Source of the DNA: an uncultured beta proteobacterium
GTDB taxonomy: Bacteria; Pseudomonadota; Gammaproteobacteria; Burkholderiales; Rhodocyclaceae
DNA: 64,000 bases
Assembly: GCA_903908065.1 (NCBI GenBank)
Contig: CAIVQO010000090.1
Coordinates: forward strand, 1-64,000
Reading direction: 5' to 3'
Shown: positions 46,242-57,369 of the stretch, piece after piece
How the letters are laid out: each line of letters opens with the position of its first letter
Numbering within the stretch: position 1 is the first letter of the stretch
Program-made: the position numbers and the translations under genes
The notes under the pieces: model-generated
Database searches by the model: none
Told to the model about the DNA's origin: nothing
Seen by the model: only the letters and a program-made list of their open reading frames with translations

Positions 46242-47033
46242 TCAGGCCGGACGCAGCGAGACTTCGCCGGAGAGCACGCGCTCGATGCGGCCCTCGCTTT
46301 CCAGCAACAGCGCGCCATCGGTGTCCACGCCACGACAGATGCCCTGGCGCGGCGCGCCGAAATCGGCGCTCAAGACGACGGGCGCATCCTGGAAGGCATG
46401 GCGCCCGATCCATGCGTCACGCATGGGCGCGAAGCCGGTGCCGGCGAACTGTTCCAGGCGTTCCAGCAGGCGGATCAGCAGGCTGGCATAGAGCGCATTG
46501 GGGTCGGCATCCGGCAGGTCGAGTGCGGCCGATGCCGCCCGCAATTCATCCGGCATGACAGCAGCCGGGCGCAGGTTGAGGCCGATGCCGATCACGGCGG
46601 CATGCGGCGCGCCGGGCAGCAGCTCGATCAGGATGCCGCCAAGCTTGCGTCCGCCCCTGAGGATGTCGTTGGGCCATTTCAGCGTCGCATCCTCAGCGCC
46701 AGCGCCCTGCGTCCTTCCGGGAAAATCTGCCAGGGCTTCTGCGACGGCGAGGCCGACCGCCAGCGACAGTCCGGCCGGCGCGGTGCCCGGCGCGAAGCGC
46801 CAGAACAGCGAAAAGGTCAGGCTGTCGCCGGGGCTGGCAAACCAGCTGCGACCGCGCCGTCCGCGCCCTGCCGTTTGCTCGTTGGCGATGACGACGGTAC
46901 CCGAGGCTGCGCCCGCTTCGGCGCGCGCCAGCAGCACGGCGTTGGTCGAATCGCAGCGGTCGAGCACGTCGATGTCGAAGCGGCGGGCCAGCGGGCCGAG
47001 CGCGTTGGCGATGGCGTCGATCGTGGCAGGCAT
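46242..47033 (-). CDS. birA: biotin--[acetyl-CoA-carboxylase] ligase
   Basis: 263 aa. Motifs are STNAVLLARA, the biotinyl-AMP loop GRGRRGRSW and KWPNDIL. From ATG 47033 (GGAGGA upstream) there is no N-terminal winged-helix repressor domain, so it is the monofunctional ligase type. The open frame to 47231 is not coding. It is paired with coaX. Confidence 0.94.
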   Translation of the reverse strand: MPATIDAIANALGPLARRFDIDVLDRCDSTNAVLLARAEAGAASGTVVIANEQTAGRGRRGRSWFASPGDSLTFSLFWRFAPGTAPAGLSLAVGLAVAEALADFPGRTQGAGAEDATLKWPNDILRGGRKLGGILIELLPGAPHAAVIGIGLNLRPAAVMPDELRAASAALDLPDADPNALYASLLIRLLERLEQFAGTGFAPMRDAWIGRHAFQDAPVVLSADFGAPRQGICRGVDTDGALLLESEGRIERVLSGEVSLRPA

Positions 47034-47109
47034 GCGTCTTCCTCCGGTCGGGGCGGCACCTGATGGCCGCAGGGCCGGAAGACTATAAACGATGCCGCCA
47101 GGGAGTGCT

Positions 47110-48530
<1,421 letters not shown>

Positions 48531-48531
<1 letters not shown>

Positions 48532-49598
48532 CAGTCTTCCTTCTTCCTCTTTGCCAGCGGCAGCAACAGCGAGAAGCAGGTGCGCCCCGGGCGCGAACTG
48601 ACTTCGATGCTGCCGCCATGCTGCTGGATGAAACTCTGGGCGATGGTGAGTCCGAGGCCGCTGCCCTTTTCGCGGCCGGACACCAGCGGGTAGAAGATCT
48701 TGTCGCGAATCTCTTCGGGAATGCCAGGTCCGTTGTCGATCACTTGCAATTCAAGTGCCAGCTCGTAGTGCTTCTTTGCCAGCGTGACATGGCGCGCGGC
48801 GCGGGTGCGGTAGATGATCTCCCCTTTGCCGTGCATTGCCTGCGCCGCGTTGCGCGAAATGTTGAGGATGGCCTGGATCAGCTGCTCGCGGTCGCCAGTG
48901 ATGTCGGGCAGCGAGGTGTCATAGTCGCGCCGTACGCTGACCTCGTGGTATTCGGCGTGGATCAGGCGCCGCACGCGTTCGAGGATTTCGTGAATGTTGA
49001 CCTGCGCCGGCTGCATCACGCGGTGCGAGGACAGCAGGCGCTGCATCAGGTCCTGCAGGCGGTCGGCTTCCTCGATGATGACCTGGGTGTATTCCTTGAG
49101 CTGCGGGCTGGCCAGTTCGCGCTCCAGCAATTGCGCCGAGCCGCGGATGCCGCCCAGCGGATTCTTGATCTCGTGTGCCAGGTTGCGCACCAGTTCGCGG
49201 TTGGCCTGCTGCTGCTGCGCCAGCTGCTCCTCGCGCGCGGCCTTGAGCTGCTGGTCGATCGGCCGCACTTCGAGCAGCAGGCGGGCATTCGTGGCTTCGA
49301 CCGGCGTCACCGTGCAATCGACGTGGAGCTGAATGTCGGGCCCGCGCTGGATGCGGATGTTGTGGCCGGTATAGCTCCAGTTGTTCTTCAGCGCGTTGTC
49401 CAGCGCGGCGGAAAGCTCCGGGGGTTCGCCCACCAGCTTGCCCAGGGGATGGCCGAGCACTTGCCGCGAACTGACGGCAAACAGGTTTTCGGCAGCCGGA
49501 TTGAGGTGGCGCAACACCAGCCCGGCGTCGACCAGAACCACTGCCGAGGAAAGCAGATCGAGGCCGCTGAATGCGGTGTAGGGGTCGGGCTGATTCAT
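48531..49598 (-). CDS. ntrB: nitrogen regulation sensor kinase NtrB (GlnL)
   Basis: 355 aa from ATG 49598. An N-terminal PAS domain (LDLLSSAVVLVDAGLVLRHL) is followed by the H-box LAHEIKNPLGGIRGSAQLLE with the phosphorylated histidine. The N- and G-boxes are IDNGPGIPEEIRDKIFYP and GSGLGLTIAQSFIQQHGG. No transmembrane helices are present, as expected for the soluble GlnB-controlled NtrB. A start nine codons upstream is possible. Confidence 0.96.
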
Positions 49599-49653
49599 CG
49601 CCGGTGATCGCTGCAAGAAGCGCACCAGTCAGGAGTTGGCAGCCGGCCGCGAT

Positions 49654-50094
49654 TCAGCGGAGGTTGCCGAGCTCCTTCTTCAGCGCCTCGACGTTGCGTT
49701 CGTGCAGTGCCAGCGTGTCGCGCAGCGGCTGGAGTTTGTCGGCGGGCTGGTTGCCGGCGTCCTGCAAGGCCTTGCGCGCCTTTTCCGCACTTTGCGTTTC
49801 GGTCGCCAGTTCCCGGTCGAGGATCGCCTTGCGATCGCTGTCGCGGCTCTTCTGTTCGCTGCCTGAAACCCGCGGGAAGTCGCTTGGCGTCGGCGTCGCC
49901 GCGGCGCGGGGGCGAGTGGCGCCTGACGTGGCCGGCGGTGGCGGCGACGCGGATTGGGAGAGCACCACGCAGCTCTTTTTTGCTGCCTTCTGGTTGGTGT
50001 AAAGCACTACGCCGGATTCGTCGGTGCACTTGTAAAGCGTGTTGCCTATGGCCGTGACGGGCAGCAGTGCCAAGGTGATCAGGAGCGGCTTCAT
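49654..50094 (-). CDS. exported DUF4124 protein
   Basis: 146 aa. A short signal peptide (MKPLLITLALLPVTAIGNTL) is followed by the DUF4124 core YKCTDESGVVLYTNQ. A Pro/Ala/Ser linker and a charged coiled coil (SRDSDRKAILDRELATETQS...LALHERNVEALKKELGNL) make up the rest. DUF4124 proteins are common in betaproteobacteria, often between glnA and ntrB. The function is unknown. The glnA terminator lies 60 bases upstream. Confidence 0.88.
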   Translation of the reverse strand: MKPLLITLALLPVTAIGNTLYKCTDESGVVLYTNQKAAKKSCVVLSQSASPPPPATSGATRPRAAATPTPSDFPRVSGSEQKSRDSDRKAILDRELATETQSAEKARKALQDAGNQPADKLQPLRDTLALHERNVEALKKELGNLR

Positions 50095-50153
50095 GGTGCC
50101 GAGTGTATGCCAAATCCTCAGAATACCGGCCGCGTCGCGGGCCAGAAATAAAG

Positions 50154-50180
50154 AAAGGACGGGTCGCCCCGTCCTTTTTT
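50154..50180. terminator. terminator after glnA
   Basis: Inverted repeat AAAGGACGGG-TCGC-CCCGTCCTTT followed on the plus strand by further Ts and on the minus strand by TTTCTTTATTT. It ends the glnA transcript (minus strand) 24 bases after its stop. Confidence 0.9.
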
Positions 50181-50200
50181 ACTGCGCTGCCCGATCGAAA

Positions 50201-51610
50201 TCAGATCGAGTAGTACATGTCGAACTCGACCGGATGGGTGGTCATGCGGAACTTCGTGACCTCTTCCATCTTGAGCTCGATGAAGGCGCTGAGCATTTCG
50301 TTGCTGAACACACCGCCACGGGTGAGGAACTCACGATCCTTGTCGAGATACTCCAGGGCCTGCTCCAGCGACGAGCAGACGGTCGGGATCTTGGCATCCT
50401 CTTCCGGCGGCAGGTCGTAGAGGTTCTTGTCGGCCGGATCGCCCGGGTGGATCTTGTTCTGCACGCCGTCGAGGCCGGCCATCATCAGCGCCGTGAAGCA
50501 CAGGTAGGGGTTGGCGCCCGGATCGGGGAAGCGGGTCTCGATGCGGCGGGCCTTGTCCGAATGCACGTAGGGAATACGGATCGAGGCAGAGCGGTTGCGG
50601 GCCGAGTAGGCCAGCTTGACCGGGGCTTCGAAGCCGGGCACCAGGCGCTTGTAGGAGTTGGTCAGCGGGTTGGTGATGGCGTTCAGGGCGCGGGCGTGCT
50701 TGATGATGCCGCCGATGTAGTACAGCGCGAACTCGGACAGGCCGGCGTAGCCGTTGCCGGCGAACAGGTTCTTGCCGTCCTTCCAGATCGACTGGTGCAC
50801 GTGCATGCCGGAGCCGTTGTCGCCGACGATGGGCTTGGGCATGAAGGTCGCGGTCTTGCCGTAGCTGTGGGCGACGTTATGCACGATGTACTTCAGCAGC
50901 TGGGTCTGGTCGGCGCGGCGCACCAGGGTGTTGAACACGGTGCCGATTTCGTTCTGGCCGGCGGTGGCGACTTCGTGGTGATGCACTTCGACCTTGAGGC
51001 CGCAGGCTTCCAGCAGCAGGCACATCTGGGCGCGCATGTCGTTGAAGCTGTCGACCGGGGGCACCGGGAAGTAGCCGCCCTTGACCGTGGGACGGTGGCC
51101 GGTGTTGCCGCCTTCGAACTTCTCGGAGGACGACCAGGCGGCCTCTTCGGAGAAGATCTTGACGTGGGCGCCAGACATATCGACGCCCCACTCGATGCTG
51201 TCGAAAATGAAGAACTCGGGCTCGGGGCCGAAGTAGGCGGTGTCGCCGATGCCGGAGGACTTCAGGTAGGCCTCGCCACGCTTGGCGATGGAACGCGGAT
51301 CGCGGTCATAGCCCTTGCCGTCGGCGGGCTCGACCACGTCGCAGGTCAGCACCAGGGTGGTCTCGTCGAAGAAGGGGTCGATATAGGCGCTGCTGGCATC
51401 GGGCATCAGCTGCATGTCGGAGGCCTGGATGCCCTTCCAGCCGGCGATCGAGGAACCGTCGAAGGCATGGCCGTCTTCGAACTTGTCCATGCTGAAGGCC
51501 GAGATCGGCACGCCGACGTGCTGTTCCTTGCCGCGCGTATCGGTGAAGCGGAAGTCGACGAACTTGACTTCCTTGTCCTCGACCAACTTGAGTACGTCCT
51601 GGGGGGTCAT
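50201..51610 (-). CDS. glnA: glutamine synthetase type I
   Basis: ATP-dependent ammonia assimilation. The 469-residue subunit begins [20 protein letters not shown] and has the glutamate-binding [15 protein letters not shown] (quoted in part) and [20 protein letters not shown] blocks. The adenylylation site tyrosine is in [10 protein letters not shown] near residue 397, so it is under GlnE-type control. It is preceded by a sigma-54 promoter and two NtrC sites and followed by a strong terminator, then DUF4124 and ntrBC. Confidence 0.98.
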   Translation of the reverse strand: MTPQDVLKLVEDKEVKFVDFRFTDTRGKEQHVGVPISAFSMDKFEDGHAFDGSSIAGWKGIQASDMQLMPDASSAYIDPFFDETTLVLTCDVVEPADGKGYDRDPRSIAKRGEAYLKSSGIGDTAYFGPEPEFFIFDSIEWGVDMSGAHVKIFSEEAAWSSSEKFEGGNTGHRPTVKGGYFPVPPVDSFNDMRAQMCLLLEACGLKVEVHHHEVATAGQNEIGTVFNTLVRRADQTQLLKYIVHNVAHSYGKTATFMPKPIVGDNGSGMHVHQSIWKDGKNLFAGNGYAGLSEFALYYIGGIIKHARALNAITNPLTNSYKRLVPGFEAPVKLAYSARNRSASIRIPYVHSDKARRIETRFPDPGANPYLCFTALMMAGLDGVQNKIHPGDPADKNLYDLPPEEDAKIPTVCSSLEQALEYLDKDREFLTRGGVFSNEMLSAFIELKMEEVTKFRMTTHPVEFDMYYSI

Positions 51611-51684
51611 GAGCTGCTCTCCTGAAAATGAATGGCTAAGGCTGAAAATTCGGTACCAAGGGCAAAACCGTGCGAAATCCGGTT

Positions 51685-51700
51685 AGCAGGTAGCGTGCCA
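51685..51700 (-). promoter_or_regulatory. sigma-54 promoter of glnA
   Basis: TGGCACGCTACCTGCT on the minus strand has the invariant GG and GC spaced by ten bases (the -24/-12 element), with one mismatch to TTGC. It lies 75-90 bases upstream of the glnA ATG. Confidence 0.8.
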
Positions 51701-51762
51701 CTCGTGCAGCACGGGGAAACGATTGTGCCACAAGTCTTTTTCACACTTGGGCAGAGTTTGAA

Positions 51763-51779
51763 TGCACCAAGTAAGTGCA
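51763..51779 (-). promoter_or_regulatory. NtrC-binding site 1 upstream of glnA
   Basis: TGCACTTACTTGGTGCA on the minus strand, a near-perfect dyad of the NtrC form TGCAC-N7-GTGCA, centred about 100 bases upstream of the probable transcription start. Confidence 0.8.
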
Positions 51780-51793
51780 AGTTTTAGATTGCA

Positions 51794-51810
51794 CGCACTA
51801 TTATGGTGCA
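51794..51810 (-). promoter_or_regulatory. NtrC-binding site 2 upstream of glnA
   Basis: TGCACCATAATAGTGCG on the minus strand, centred 31 bp (three helical turns) from site 1. It overlaps the last codons and stop of the convergent-facing CDF gene's 3' end (51801-51803). Confidence 0.7.
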
Positions 51811-52994
51811 TTTGGGTTGTCGAGCTTTTCATTGAGCCGTATCGCGCTGAACCAGGGGTCGGTCGCCAGGCCGTCCTTCAGGCGCTGGTGCATGGCGGCA
51901 TCGGCCACGCCCGGAGGCAGGAATACTTCGGCTTCGACCCGGTTGCCCAGGTAATGCAGCATGGTGTGCTCGAATCCGGGTGGATCAGCGTCGAGCAGGC
52001 GACGCAGGTGGGCGAGCAGGGTATCGCGGTCCGGTAGTTCCGCCGCCGCATTCCCCATCAGGTCGTTCTCGGCATCCACATGCACCAGCACGTCAAGCAC
52101 TTCGGGATGGCTGGCGAGGACCCGCCGCCGTGCCGTTTCGGCAATGCGGTGGCCTTCCGAAACGCTGATTCGCGGGTTGACCTGCACATGGGCGTCGACC
52201 AGCACCTGGTGCGCCATGCGGCGGGTGCGCAGCTCGTGCATGCTCAGCACGCCGGGGGTGGCGGCGATGCTCGCGCGAATTGCCGCCACCTCCTCGGGCG
52301 ACAGGCCCGTGTCGATCAGTTCGCGTATCGCGTCCCAGGCGAACTTGGCGCCGGCCTTGACGATCATGCCGCCGACGATGATCGCCGCCACGGCATCGGC
52401 AAAATTGAAGCCGAGCAGCGCACCGCCAATGCCCGCGGCAACCACCAGCGAAGACAGTGCGTCGGCGCGCGCGTGCCAGGCGTTTGCCACCAGCATCGGT
52501 GAACGCAGGCGCTGTGCGGTGGCGAGCATGTAGCGGAACAGGCCCTCCTTGGCAGCGAGCGTGATCAGCGCCGCCCACATCGCGGCAACGCCCACCGGCG
52601 GCATGCTGCCCAAGTCCTGCAGGCGGCCGGCGGCGGTGATCAGGATGCCGGCGCCGGTACCGGCCAGCAGCAGGCCCAGCACCAGCGACGCGGCAGTTTC
52701 GTAGCGGCCGTGGCCATAGGGGTGATCGGCATCCGCCGCTTCCGCGCCCTTGCGGTTGGCTACCAGGACGAAGGCATCGGCAACGATGTCCGACAGCGTG
52801 TGCATGGCATCCGCGATCAGGCTTTGCGAGTGGGCGGCCAGCCCGACCACGATTTGCATCGTGGTCAGCACGATATTCACGCCGACGCTGATCCAGGTAA
52901 TACGCTGGCCTTCGGCAAAGCGTGAGCCGGGACCAGTGTCGACCTCGACGTGTCGCAGATTGGCCATGTCGTGGTTGTGGGGTTCGCGGGACAT
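51801..52994 (-). CDS. cation diffusion facilitator family metal exporter
   Basis: 397 aa from ATG 52994. Six transmembrane helices with the metal-site aspartates in DAMHTLSDIVADAFVL and HARADALSSLVV, a His/Asp loop HPYGHGRYE between helices, and a cytoplasmic C-terminal domain with extra sequence (about residues 290-397). CDF proteins export Zn2+, Fe2+, Mn2+ or Ni2+. HxxxD and DxxxD pairs suggest Zn or Mn, not decidable here. It diverges from the rhodanese gene with 57 bases between; TATAAC and TATACT there may be -10 elements. Confidence 0.9.
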   Translation of the reverse strand: MSREPHNHDMANLRHVEVDTGPGSRFAEGQRITWISVGVNIVLTTMQIVVGLAAHSQSLIADAMHTLSDIVADAFVLVANRKGAEAADADHPYGHGRYETAASLVLGLLLAGTGAGILITAAGRLQDLGSMPPVGVAAMWAALITLAAKEGLFRYMLATAQRLRSPMLVANAWHARADALSSLVVAAGIGGALLGFNFADAVAAIIVGGMIVKAGAKFAWDAIRELIDTGLSPEEVAAIRASIAATPGVLSMHELRTRRMAHQVLVDAHVQVNPRISVSEGHRIAETARRRVLASHPEVLDVLVHVDAENDLMGNAAAELPDRDTLLAHLRRLLDADPPGFEHTMLHYLGNRVEAEVFLPPGVADAAMHQRLKDGLATDPWFSAIRLNEKLDNPNAP

Positions 52995-53051
52995 TGCGGG
53001 CGGGTATACTCGTTCCCCCCATTCTATAACCCAGCCTGCAAGCCACTTTCC

Positions 53052-53504
53052 ATGGGCCGTCTGAATGAAATCCTGTCCCTCGCTCAGGCGCGTGCGCGCG
53101 AACTGAAGCTCGCCTTCGAAGGTGCGCTGACACCGCGCGAAGCGCAGGAAGTGCTGCAGCTGGCGAAGCACGCACGCCTGATCGACGTGCGTACCAAGGC
53201 CGAACTGGACTGGGTCGGTCGCGTTCCCGGTGCCATCGAAATCGAATGGCAGGATTGGCCGGCCAAACACCTGAATCCGTATTTCCTGCAAACGCTGAAA
53301 CACAGCGTGGTCAGCGAGTCCCTGCTGCTGTTCCTGTGCCGCTCCGGCCAGCGCTCGGCACATGCCGCCAAGGCGGCCACGGAGGCCGGCTTCCCCGACT
53401 GCTACAACATTCTCGAAGGCTTCGAGGGCAACAAGGATGCCAACGGCCAGCGCAACCGCACCGGCGGCTGGCGCCACGCCGGCCTGCCCTGGCACCAGAG
53501 CTGA
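53052..53504 (+). CDS. rhodanese-like domain protein
   Basis: 150 aa. The rhodanese domain spans about residues 20-130 with the conserved start LIDVRTKAELDWVGRVPGAI (20 residues) and the active-site cysteine in LFLCRSGQRSAHAA near residue 97. It ends eight bases upstream of nadA on the same strand. It may deliver sulfane sulfur or protect the NadA iron-sulfur cluster, but that is inference from the neighbour. Confidence 0.92.
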   Translation: MGRLNEILSLAQARARELKLAFEGALTPREAQEVLQLAKHARLIDVRTKAELDWVGRVPGAIEIEWQDWPAKHLNPYFLQTLKHSVVSESLLLFLCRSGQRSAHAAKAATEAGFPDCYNILEGFEGNKDANGQRNRTGGWRHAGLPWHQS

Positions 53505-53512
53505 GGTACCCC

Positions 53513-54610
53513 ATGCAAACCGCCACCATTTCCTTCGACCGCTTTAACAGCCTCGCCGACAATGACGCCGGTGAGCGCATCCGCACCGCGAAAGCGAAAC
53601 TGGGCAAGGACGTGGTCCTGCTCTGCCACCACTACCAGCGCGCCGACGTGTATGTCCACGCCGACATCACCGGCGATTCGCTCAAACTCTCGCGCCTGGC
53701 CTCGCAAGCCGAGGCCAAGCACATCGTTTTTTGCGGCGTGCATTTCATGGCCGAGGTGGCCGACATCCTGTCGCGGCCGGAGCAAATTTCGATATTGCCC
53801 GACCTCGCCGCCGGCTGCTCGATGGCCGACATGGCGAGCCTGGCCAAGGTCGAGCGCGCCTGGCGTGAACTCGGCGCCGTGCTCGATCCGGACCAAAAGG
53901 TGACGCCCGTCACCTACATCAATTCTGCGGCCGACCTCAAGGCCTTCTGCGGCGCCCACGGCGGCATCGTGTGCACCTCGTCGAATGCGCCGAAGATCCT
54001 CGAATGGTCGTTCAAGCAGCGCGAGAAGGTGCTGTTCTTCCCCGACCAGCACCTCGGCCGCTGGTCAGGCTACAAGATGGGCATTCCGCTCGACGAAATG
54101 GTGATCTGGAACCCCGACCTGGAACAGGGCGGCCTGACGAAGGAACAGATCGAGAAGGCGAAGATCATCCTCTGGCATGGCTACTGTTCGGTGCACCAGA
54201 TGTTCCAGCCGCGCGACATCATCAAGTTCCGCAACCAGTACCCGGATGGCATCGTCATCTCGCACCCCGAGTGCAGCTTCGAGGTCTGCAAGCAGTCGGA
54301 TTACATCGGCAGCACCGAATACATCCTGAAGACGGTCAAGGAAGGCGCGCCGAACACGCGCTGGCTGGTCGGCACCGAGCTCAACCTGGTGGAGCGCCTG
54401 GCGCAGGAAGTGAAGCACGAAGGCAAGACCGTGCAGTTCATGGCCGGCACCATCTGCATGTGCTCGACCATGCAGCGCATCGATCCGCAGCACCTGGCCT
54501 GGACGCTGGAGAACCTGGTCGAGGGCAAGGTGGTCAATCAGATCTCCGTGCCGGAGCATGAAGCCAAGCTGGCAAAGATCTCGCTGCAGCGGATGCTCGA
54601 CGTGTCGTAA
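53513..54610 (+). CDS. nadA: quinolinate synthase
   Basis: Iron-sulfur enzyme of de novo NAD synthesis, condensing iminoaspartate and dihydroxyacetone phosphate. It is 365 aa; ATG 53513 (MQTATISFDRFNSLAD) fits the family. The [4Fe-4S] cysteines are in AAGCSMADMAS, SHPECSFEVC and GTICMCSTMQR. HHYQ and NAPKILEW blocks are present. The frame is open upstream through the rhodanese gene but that is another frame's shadow. Confidence 0.97.
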   Translation: MQTATISFDRFNSLADNDAGERIRTAKAKLGKDVVLLCHHYQRADVYVHADITGDSLKLSRLASQAEAKHIVFCGVHFMAEVADILSRPEQISILPDLAAGCSMADMASLAKVERAWRELGAVLDPDQKVTPVTYINSAADLKAFCGAHGGIVCTSSNAPKILEWSFKQREKVLFFPDQHLGRWSGYKMGIPLDEMVIWNPDLEQGGLTKEQIEKAKIILWHGYCSVHQMFQPRDIIKFRNQYPDGIVISHPECSFEVCKQSDYIGSTEYILKTVKEGAPNTRWLVGTELNLVERLAQEVKHEGKTVQFMAGTICMCSTMQRIDPQHLAWTLENLVEGKVVNQISVPEHEAKLAKISLQRMLDVS

Positions 54611-54619
54611 GCGGTTGGC

Positions 54620-54643
54620 CGGCGTCCCGCCGGTGCCGACTTT
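54620..54643 (-). repeat. dispersed 24-bp repeat, copy 11 (intergenic)
   Basis: Matches 20 of 23 defined consensus positions and lies in the 48-bp gap between nadA and the queuosine-precursor transporter, immediately before the latter's Shine-Dalgarno (GGGGAG). Confidence 0.65.
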
Positions 54644-54658
54644 CAGCAAGGGGAGCCG

Positions 54659-55366
54659 ATGAGCCCGCCGCGCAGCTACCGCTACTACGATCTGGTCATG
54701 GCGGCCTTCGTCTGCGTGCTACTTTGCTCCAACCTGATCGGTGCCGCCAAGGCCGCCGTGGTTACCCTACCGTTGCTGGGCGAGGTGACGTTCTCGGCCG
54801 GCGTGTTGTTCTTTCCGATTTCCTACATCTTCGGCGACATCCTGACCGAGGTCTATGGTTACGGCCGCGACCGGCGCGTGGTCTGGGCCGGCTTTGCGGC
54901 GCTGGCCTTCGCCAGCTTCATGGCCTGGGTGGCGCTTACGCTGCCGCCGGCACCGGGAGAGTTCAATATCGCCTACCAGGCGCACATGCAAGGCGTGTTC
55001 GGCAACACCTGGCGCATCGTCGCCGGCTCGATGATCGCCTTCTGGTGCGGCAGTTTCGCCAACAGCTATGTGATGGCGAAGATGAAGGTGTGGATGCAGG
55101 GCCGGCAACTGTGGATGCGCACCATCGGCTCCACGGTGGTTGGCGAGGCGGTGGATTCCGGCCTGTTCTATTCCATCGCCTTCTACGGCATCTGGCCCGA
55201 CCAACAGGTGGCGAAGATCGCGCTGGCGCAGTACCTGCTGAAGACCGGCTGGGAGGTGCTGATGACGCCGGTGACCTACCGCGTGGTGGCGGCCCTCAAG
55301 CGCGCCGAGGACGAGGACTGGTACGACCGCGATACGGATTTCAACCCCTTCCGCGTCCGCGTCTGA
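54659..55366 (+). CDS. yhhQ: queuosine precursor transporter (YhhQ/QPTR)
   Basis: 235-residue membrane protein with about six helices. It has the family motifs FVCVLLCSNLIGAAKAA, SYIFGDILTEVYGYGRDRR, GSTVVGEAVDSGLFYSIAFY and TPVTYRVVAALKRAED. It imports preQ0/preQ1 for tRNA queuosine. GGGGAG precedes the ATG at 54659. It stands alone between nadA and the nuclease gene. Confidence 0.94.
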   Translation: MSPPRSYRYYDLVMAAFVCVLLCSNLIGAAKAAVVTLPLLGEVTFSAGVLFFPISYIFGDILTEVYGYGRDRRVVWAGFAALAFASFMAWVALTLPPAPGEFNIAYQAHMQGVFGNTWRIVAGSMIAFWCGSFANSYVMAKMKVWMQGRQLWMRTIGSTVVGEAVDSGLFYSIAFYGIWPDQQVAKIALAQYLLKTGWEVLMTPVTYRVVAALKRAEDEDWYDRDTDFNPFRVRV

Positions 55367-55396
55367 GGGCGTCCGTCGCGCTAGACTGGCGGGGCC

Positions 55397-56155
55397 ATGA
55401 GCACCACGCTCTCGATCGCCACCTGGAACATCCACAAGGGTTTTTCGCAGTTCAACCGCCGCATGGTGGTGCACGACCTGCGCGAGCGCCTGCGCGAGCT
55501 GTCGGCCGATATCGTGTTCCTGCAGGAGGTACAGGGCCTGCACCTGGGGCATGCCGAGCGGCACGCCGACTGGCCAATGCAGCCGCAGCACGAATTTCTC
55601 GCCGAGGACGTCTGGCACAACCACGCCTACGGCCGCAACATGGTGTACGACCACGGCCACCACGGCAATGCGATCTTGTCGCGCTTTCCCCTCCTGCATG
55701 AGCACAACCAGGACGTGACCCACCTGCGTTTCGAGCGGCGCGGCCTGCTGCATTGCGCGCTGGAGGTGCCGGGGCTGGGTTTGCCGCTGCACTGCGTCTG
55801 CGTGCATTTGTCACTCTTTGCCCGCTCGCGGCGCTGGCAGATGGCGGCGCTTGCCGAGCGCATCGAGGCCCTGGTGCCGGCGGAGGCGCCGCTGCTGATC
55901 GCCGGCGATTTCAACGACTGGCGCAACCATGCGCGGGACCTGCTGGGCGAGCGCCTCGGCCTGCACGAAGTCAGCGCCGGCGGGGATCGCTCCCCGGCTC
56001 GTAGCTTCCCCGCCGCACTGCCACTGTTCCGCCTTGACCGCATCTACCAGCGCGGCCTGCGGCTGGATGCCAGCCGCGTGCATGCCGGCCCGCCCTGGTC
56101 GGGCATTTCCGACCATGCCGCGCTGTCGGCCGAATTCCGCATCGCCGTGCCGTGA
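55397..56155 (+). CDS. endonuclease/exonuclease/phosphatase family protein
   Basis: 252 aa of the EEP (DNase I-like) fold. Motifs are IATWNIHKGFSQFN at the N terminus, VFLQEVQG, IAGDFNDWRNH near residue 174 and GISDHAALSAEF near the C terminus, which provide the metal and catalytic residues. Its stop overlaps the clsB start as GTGA. In many proteobacteria a similar protein (YbhP) is next to clsB (YbhO), so it is likely involved in membrane phospholipid metabolism. Confidence 0.9.
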   Translation: MSTTLSIATWNIHKGFSQFNRRMVVHDLRERLRELSADIVFLQEVQGLHLGHAERHADWPMQPQHEFLAEDVWHNHAYGRNMVYDHGHHGNAILSRFPLLHEHNQDVTHLRFERRGLLHCALEVPGLGLPLHCVCVHLSLFARSRRWQMAALAERIEALVPAEAPLLIAGDFNDWRNHARDLLGERLGLHEVSAGGDRSPARSFPAALPLFRLDRIYQRGLRLDASRVHAGPPWSGISDHAALSAEFRIAVP

Positions 56156-57363
56156 GCGCCGCCCGCCTGGATACCGCTTCGCATAGCGTTCCTGCGCCCC
56201 TGGCGCGCGGTTTTACCGACGGCAACCACCTGCAACTTCTGAAGAGCGGAGGCGAGTACTTTCCGGCATTGATCGCCGCCATCGAACAGGCGCGGCATGA
56301 AGTCCACCTTGAAACCTACATCTTTGCCGACGATGCGACGGGGCGCCGCGTCGCCGCCACGCTGGTGCAGGCGGCGCAGCGGGGCGTGGCGGTGCGGGTG
56401 CTGGTGGATGGCTTTGGCGCGCGCGATTTCGAAGCCGGCATGGGCGCCGGTTTGGCTGCCGCCGGCGCGGAAGTGTTGACCTATCGGCCCGAGGCGGGGC
56501 GTTTCGCCATGCGCCGCCATCGCCTGCGGCGCATGCATCGCAAGCTGGCGGTGATCGATGGCAGCATCGGTTTTGTCGGTGGCATCAATGTGGTCGATGA
56601 CTTCGATGCCGGCACTGCGCCGCGCTTCGATTACGCGGTACGCGTCGAGGGACCGCTGGTTGCGCGCCTGCACCTGGCGGTGCGCCATGTCTGGCGCATG
56701 GTGCGCTGGGCGCGGCTGGGGCACCGCCCGCCGCCCCCTGCCCCGCTGCCGCGGCATCCTGTTCCCGCCGGGACGATGCGCGGCGCGCTGGTGTTGCGCG
56801 ACAACCTGGCGCATCGCCACGACATCGAATACGCCTACCTCGACGCGATTCGCGGCGCGCGGCGCGAGATACTCATTGCAAATGCCTATTTCCTGCCCGG
56901 CCGACGTTTCCGCAAGGCACTGCTGCTGGCGGCGCAGCGCGGCGTGAGCGTCCGCCTGCTGTTGCAGGGGCGCTCCGACCATGTGCTGTTCCACTATGCG
57001 ACGCAGGCGCTGTACGACCGCCTGCTGGCCGCCGGCGTGCGCATCTACGAATACGACAAGGCCGAACTGCACGCCAAGGTGGCCGTGGTGGACGACGACT
57101 GGGCCACGGTCGGTTCGTCGAACATTGATCCCTTCAGCCTGCTGCTGGCGCGCGAAGCCAATCTCGTGGTGCGCGATGTCGGCTTTGTTGGCGAACTGCG
57201 CAGCAGCCTGGCGGCGGCGCTGGCGGGTACCGCGCGCGAAATCCGCGCCGAAGACCAGGCCCACCGTCCGTGGCGCGCGCGCCTGGCGAGCCTGCTGGCG
57301 TATTCCCTGGTGCGCTTCATGCTCGGCGTGACCCGCTACGCCGGCAAGCAGTATTCGGGTTGA
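56152..57363 (+). CDS. clsB: cardiolipin synthase B
   Basis: 403 aa phospholipase-D superfamily enzyme. It has two HKD motifs: HRKLAVIDGSIGFVGGIN near residue 125 and HAKVAVVDDDWATVGSSNID near residue 305. The start is GTG 56152 overlapping the upstream gene. The C terminus is basic with a hydrophobic end (LLAYSLVRFMLG), suggesting peripheral membrane binding. Pairing with the EEP-family gene matches the ybhP-ybhO arrangement. Confidence 0.93.
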   Translation: MSAARLDTASHSVPAPLARGFTDGNHLQLLKSGGEYFPALIAAIEQARHEVHLETYIFADDATGRRVAATLVQAAQRGVAVRVLVDGFGARDFEAGMGAGLAAAGAEVLTYRPEAGRFAMRRHRLRRMHRKLAVIDGSIGFVGGINVVDDFDAGTAPRFDYAVRVEGPLVARLHLAVRHVWRMVRWARLGHRPPPPAPLPRHPVPAGTMRGALVLRDNLAHRHDIEYAYLDAIRGARREILIANAYFLPGRRFRKALLLAAQRGVSVRLLLQGRSDHVLFHYATQALYDRLLAAGVRIYEYDKAELHAKVAVVDDDWATVGSSNIDPFSLLLAREANLVVRDVGFVGELRSSLAAALAGTAREIRAEDQAHRPWRARLASLLAYSLVRFMLGVTRYAGKQYSG

Positions 57364-57369
57364 GCTCCG

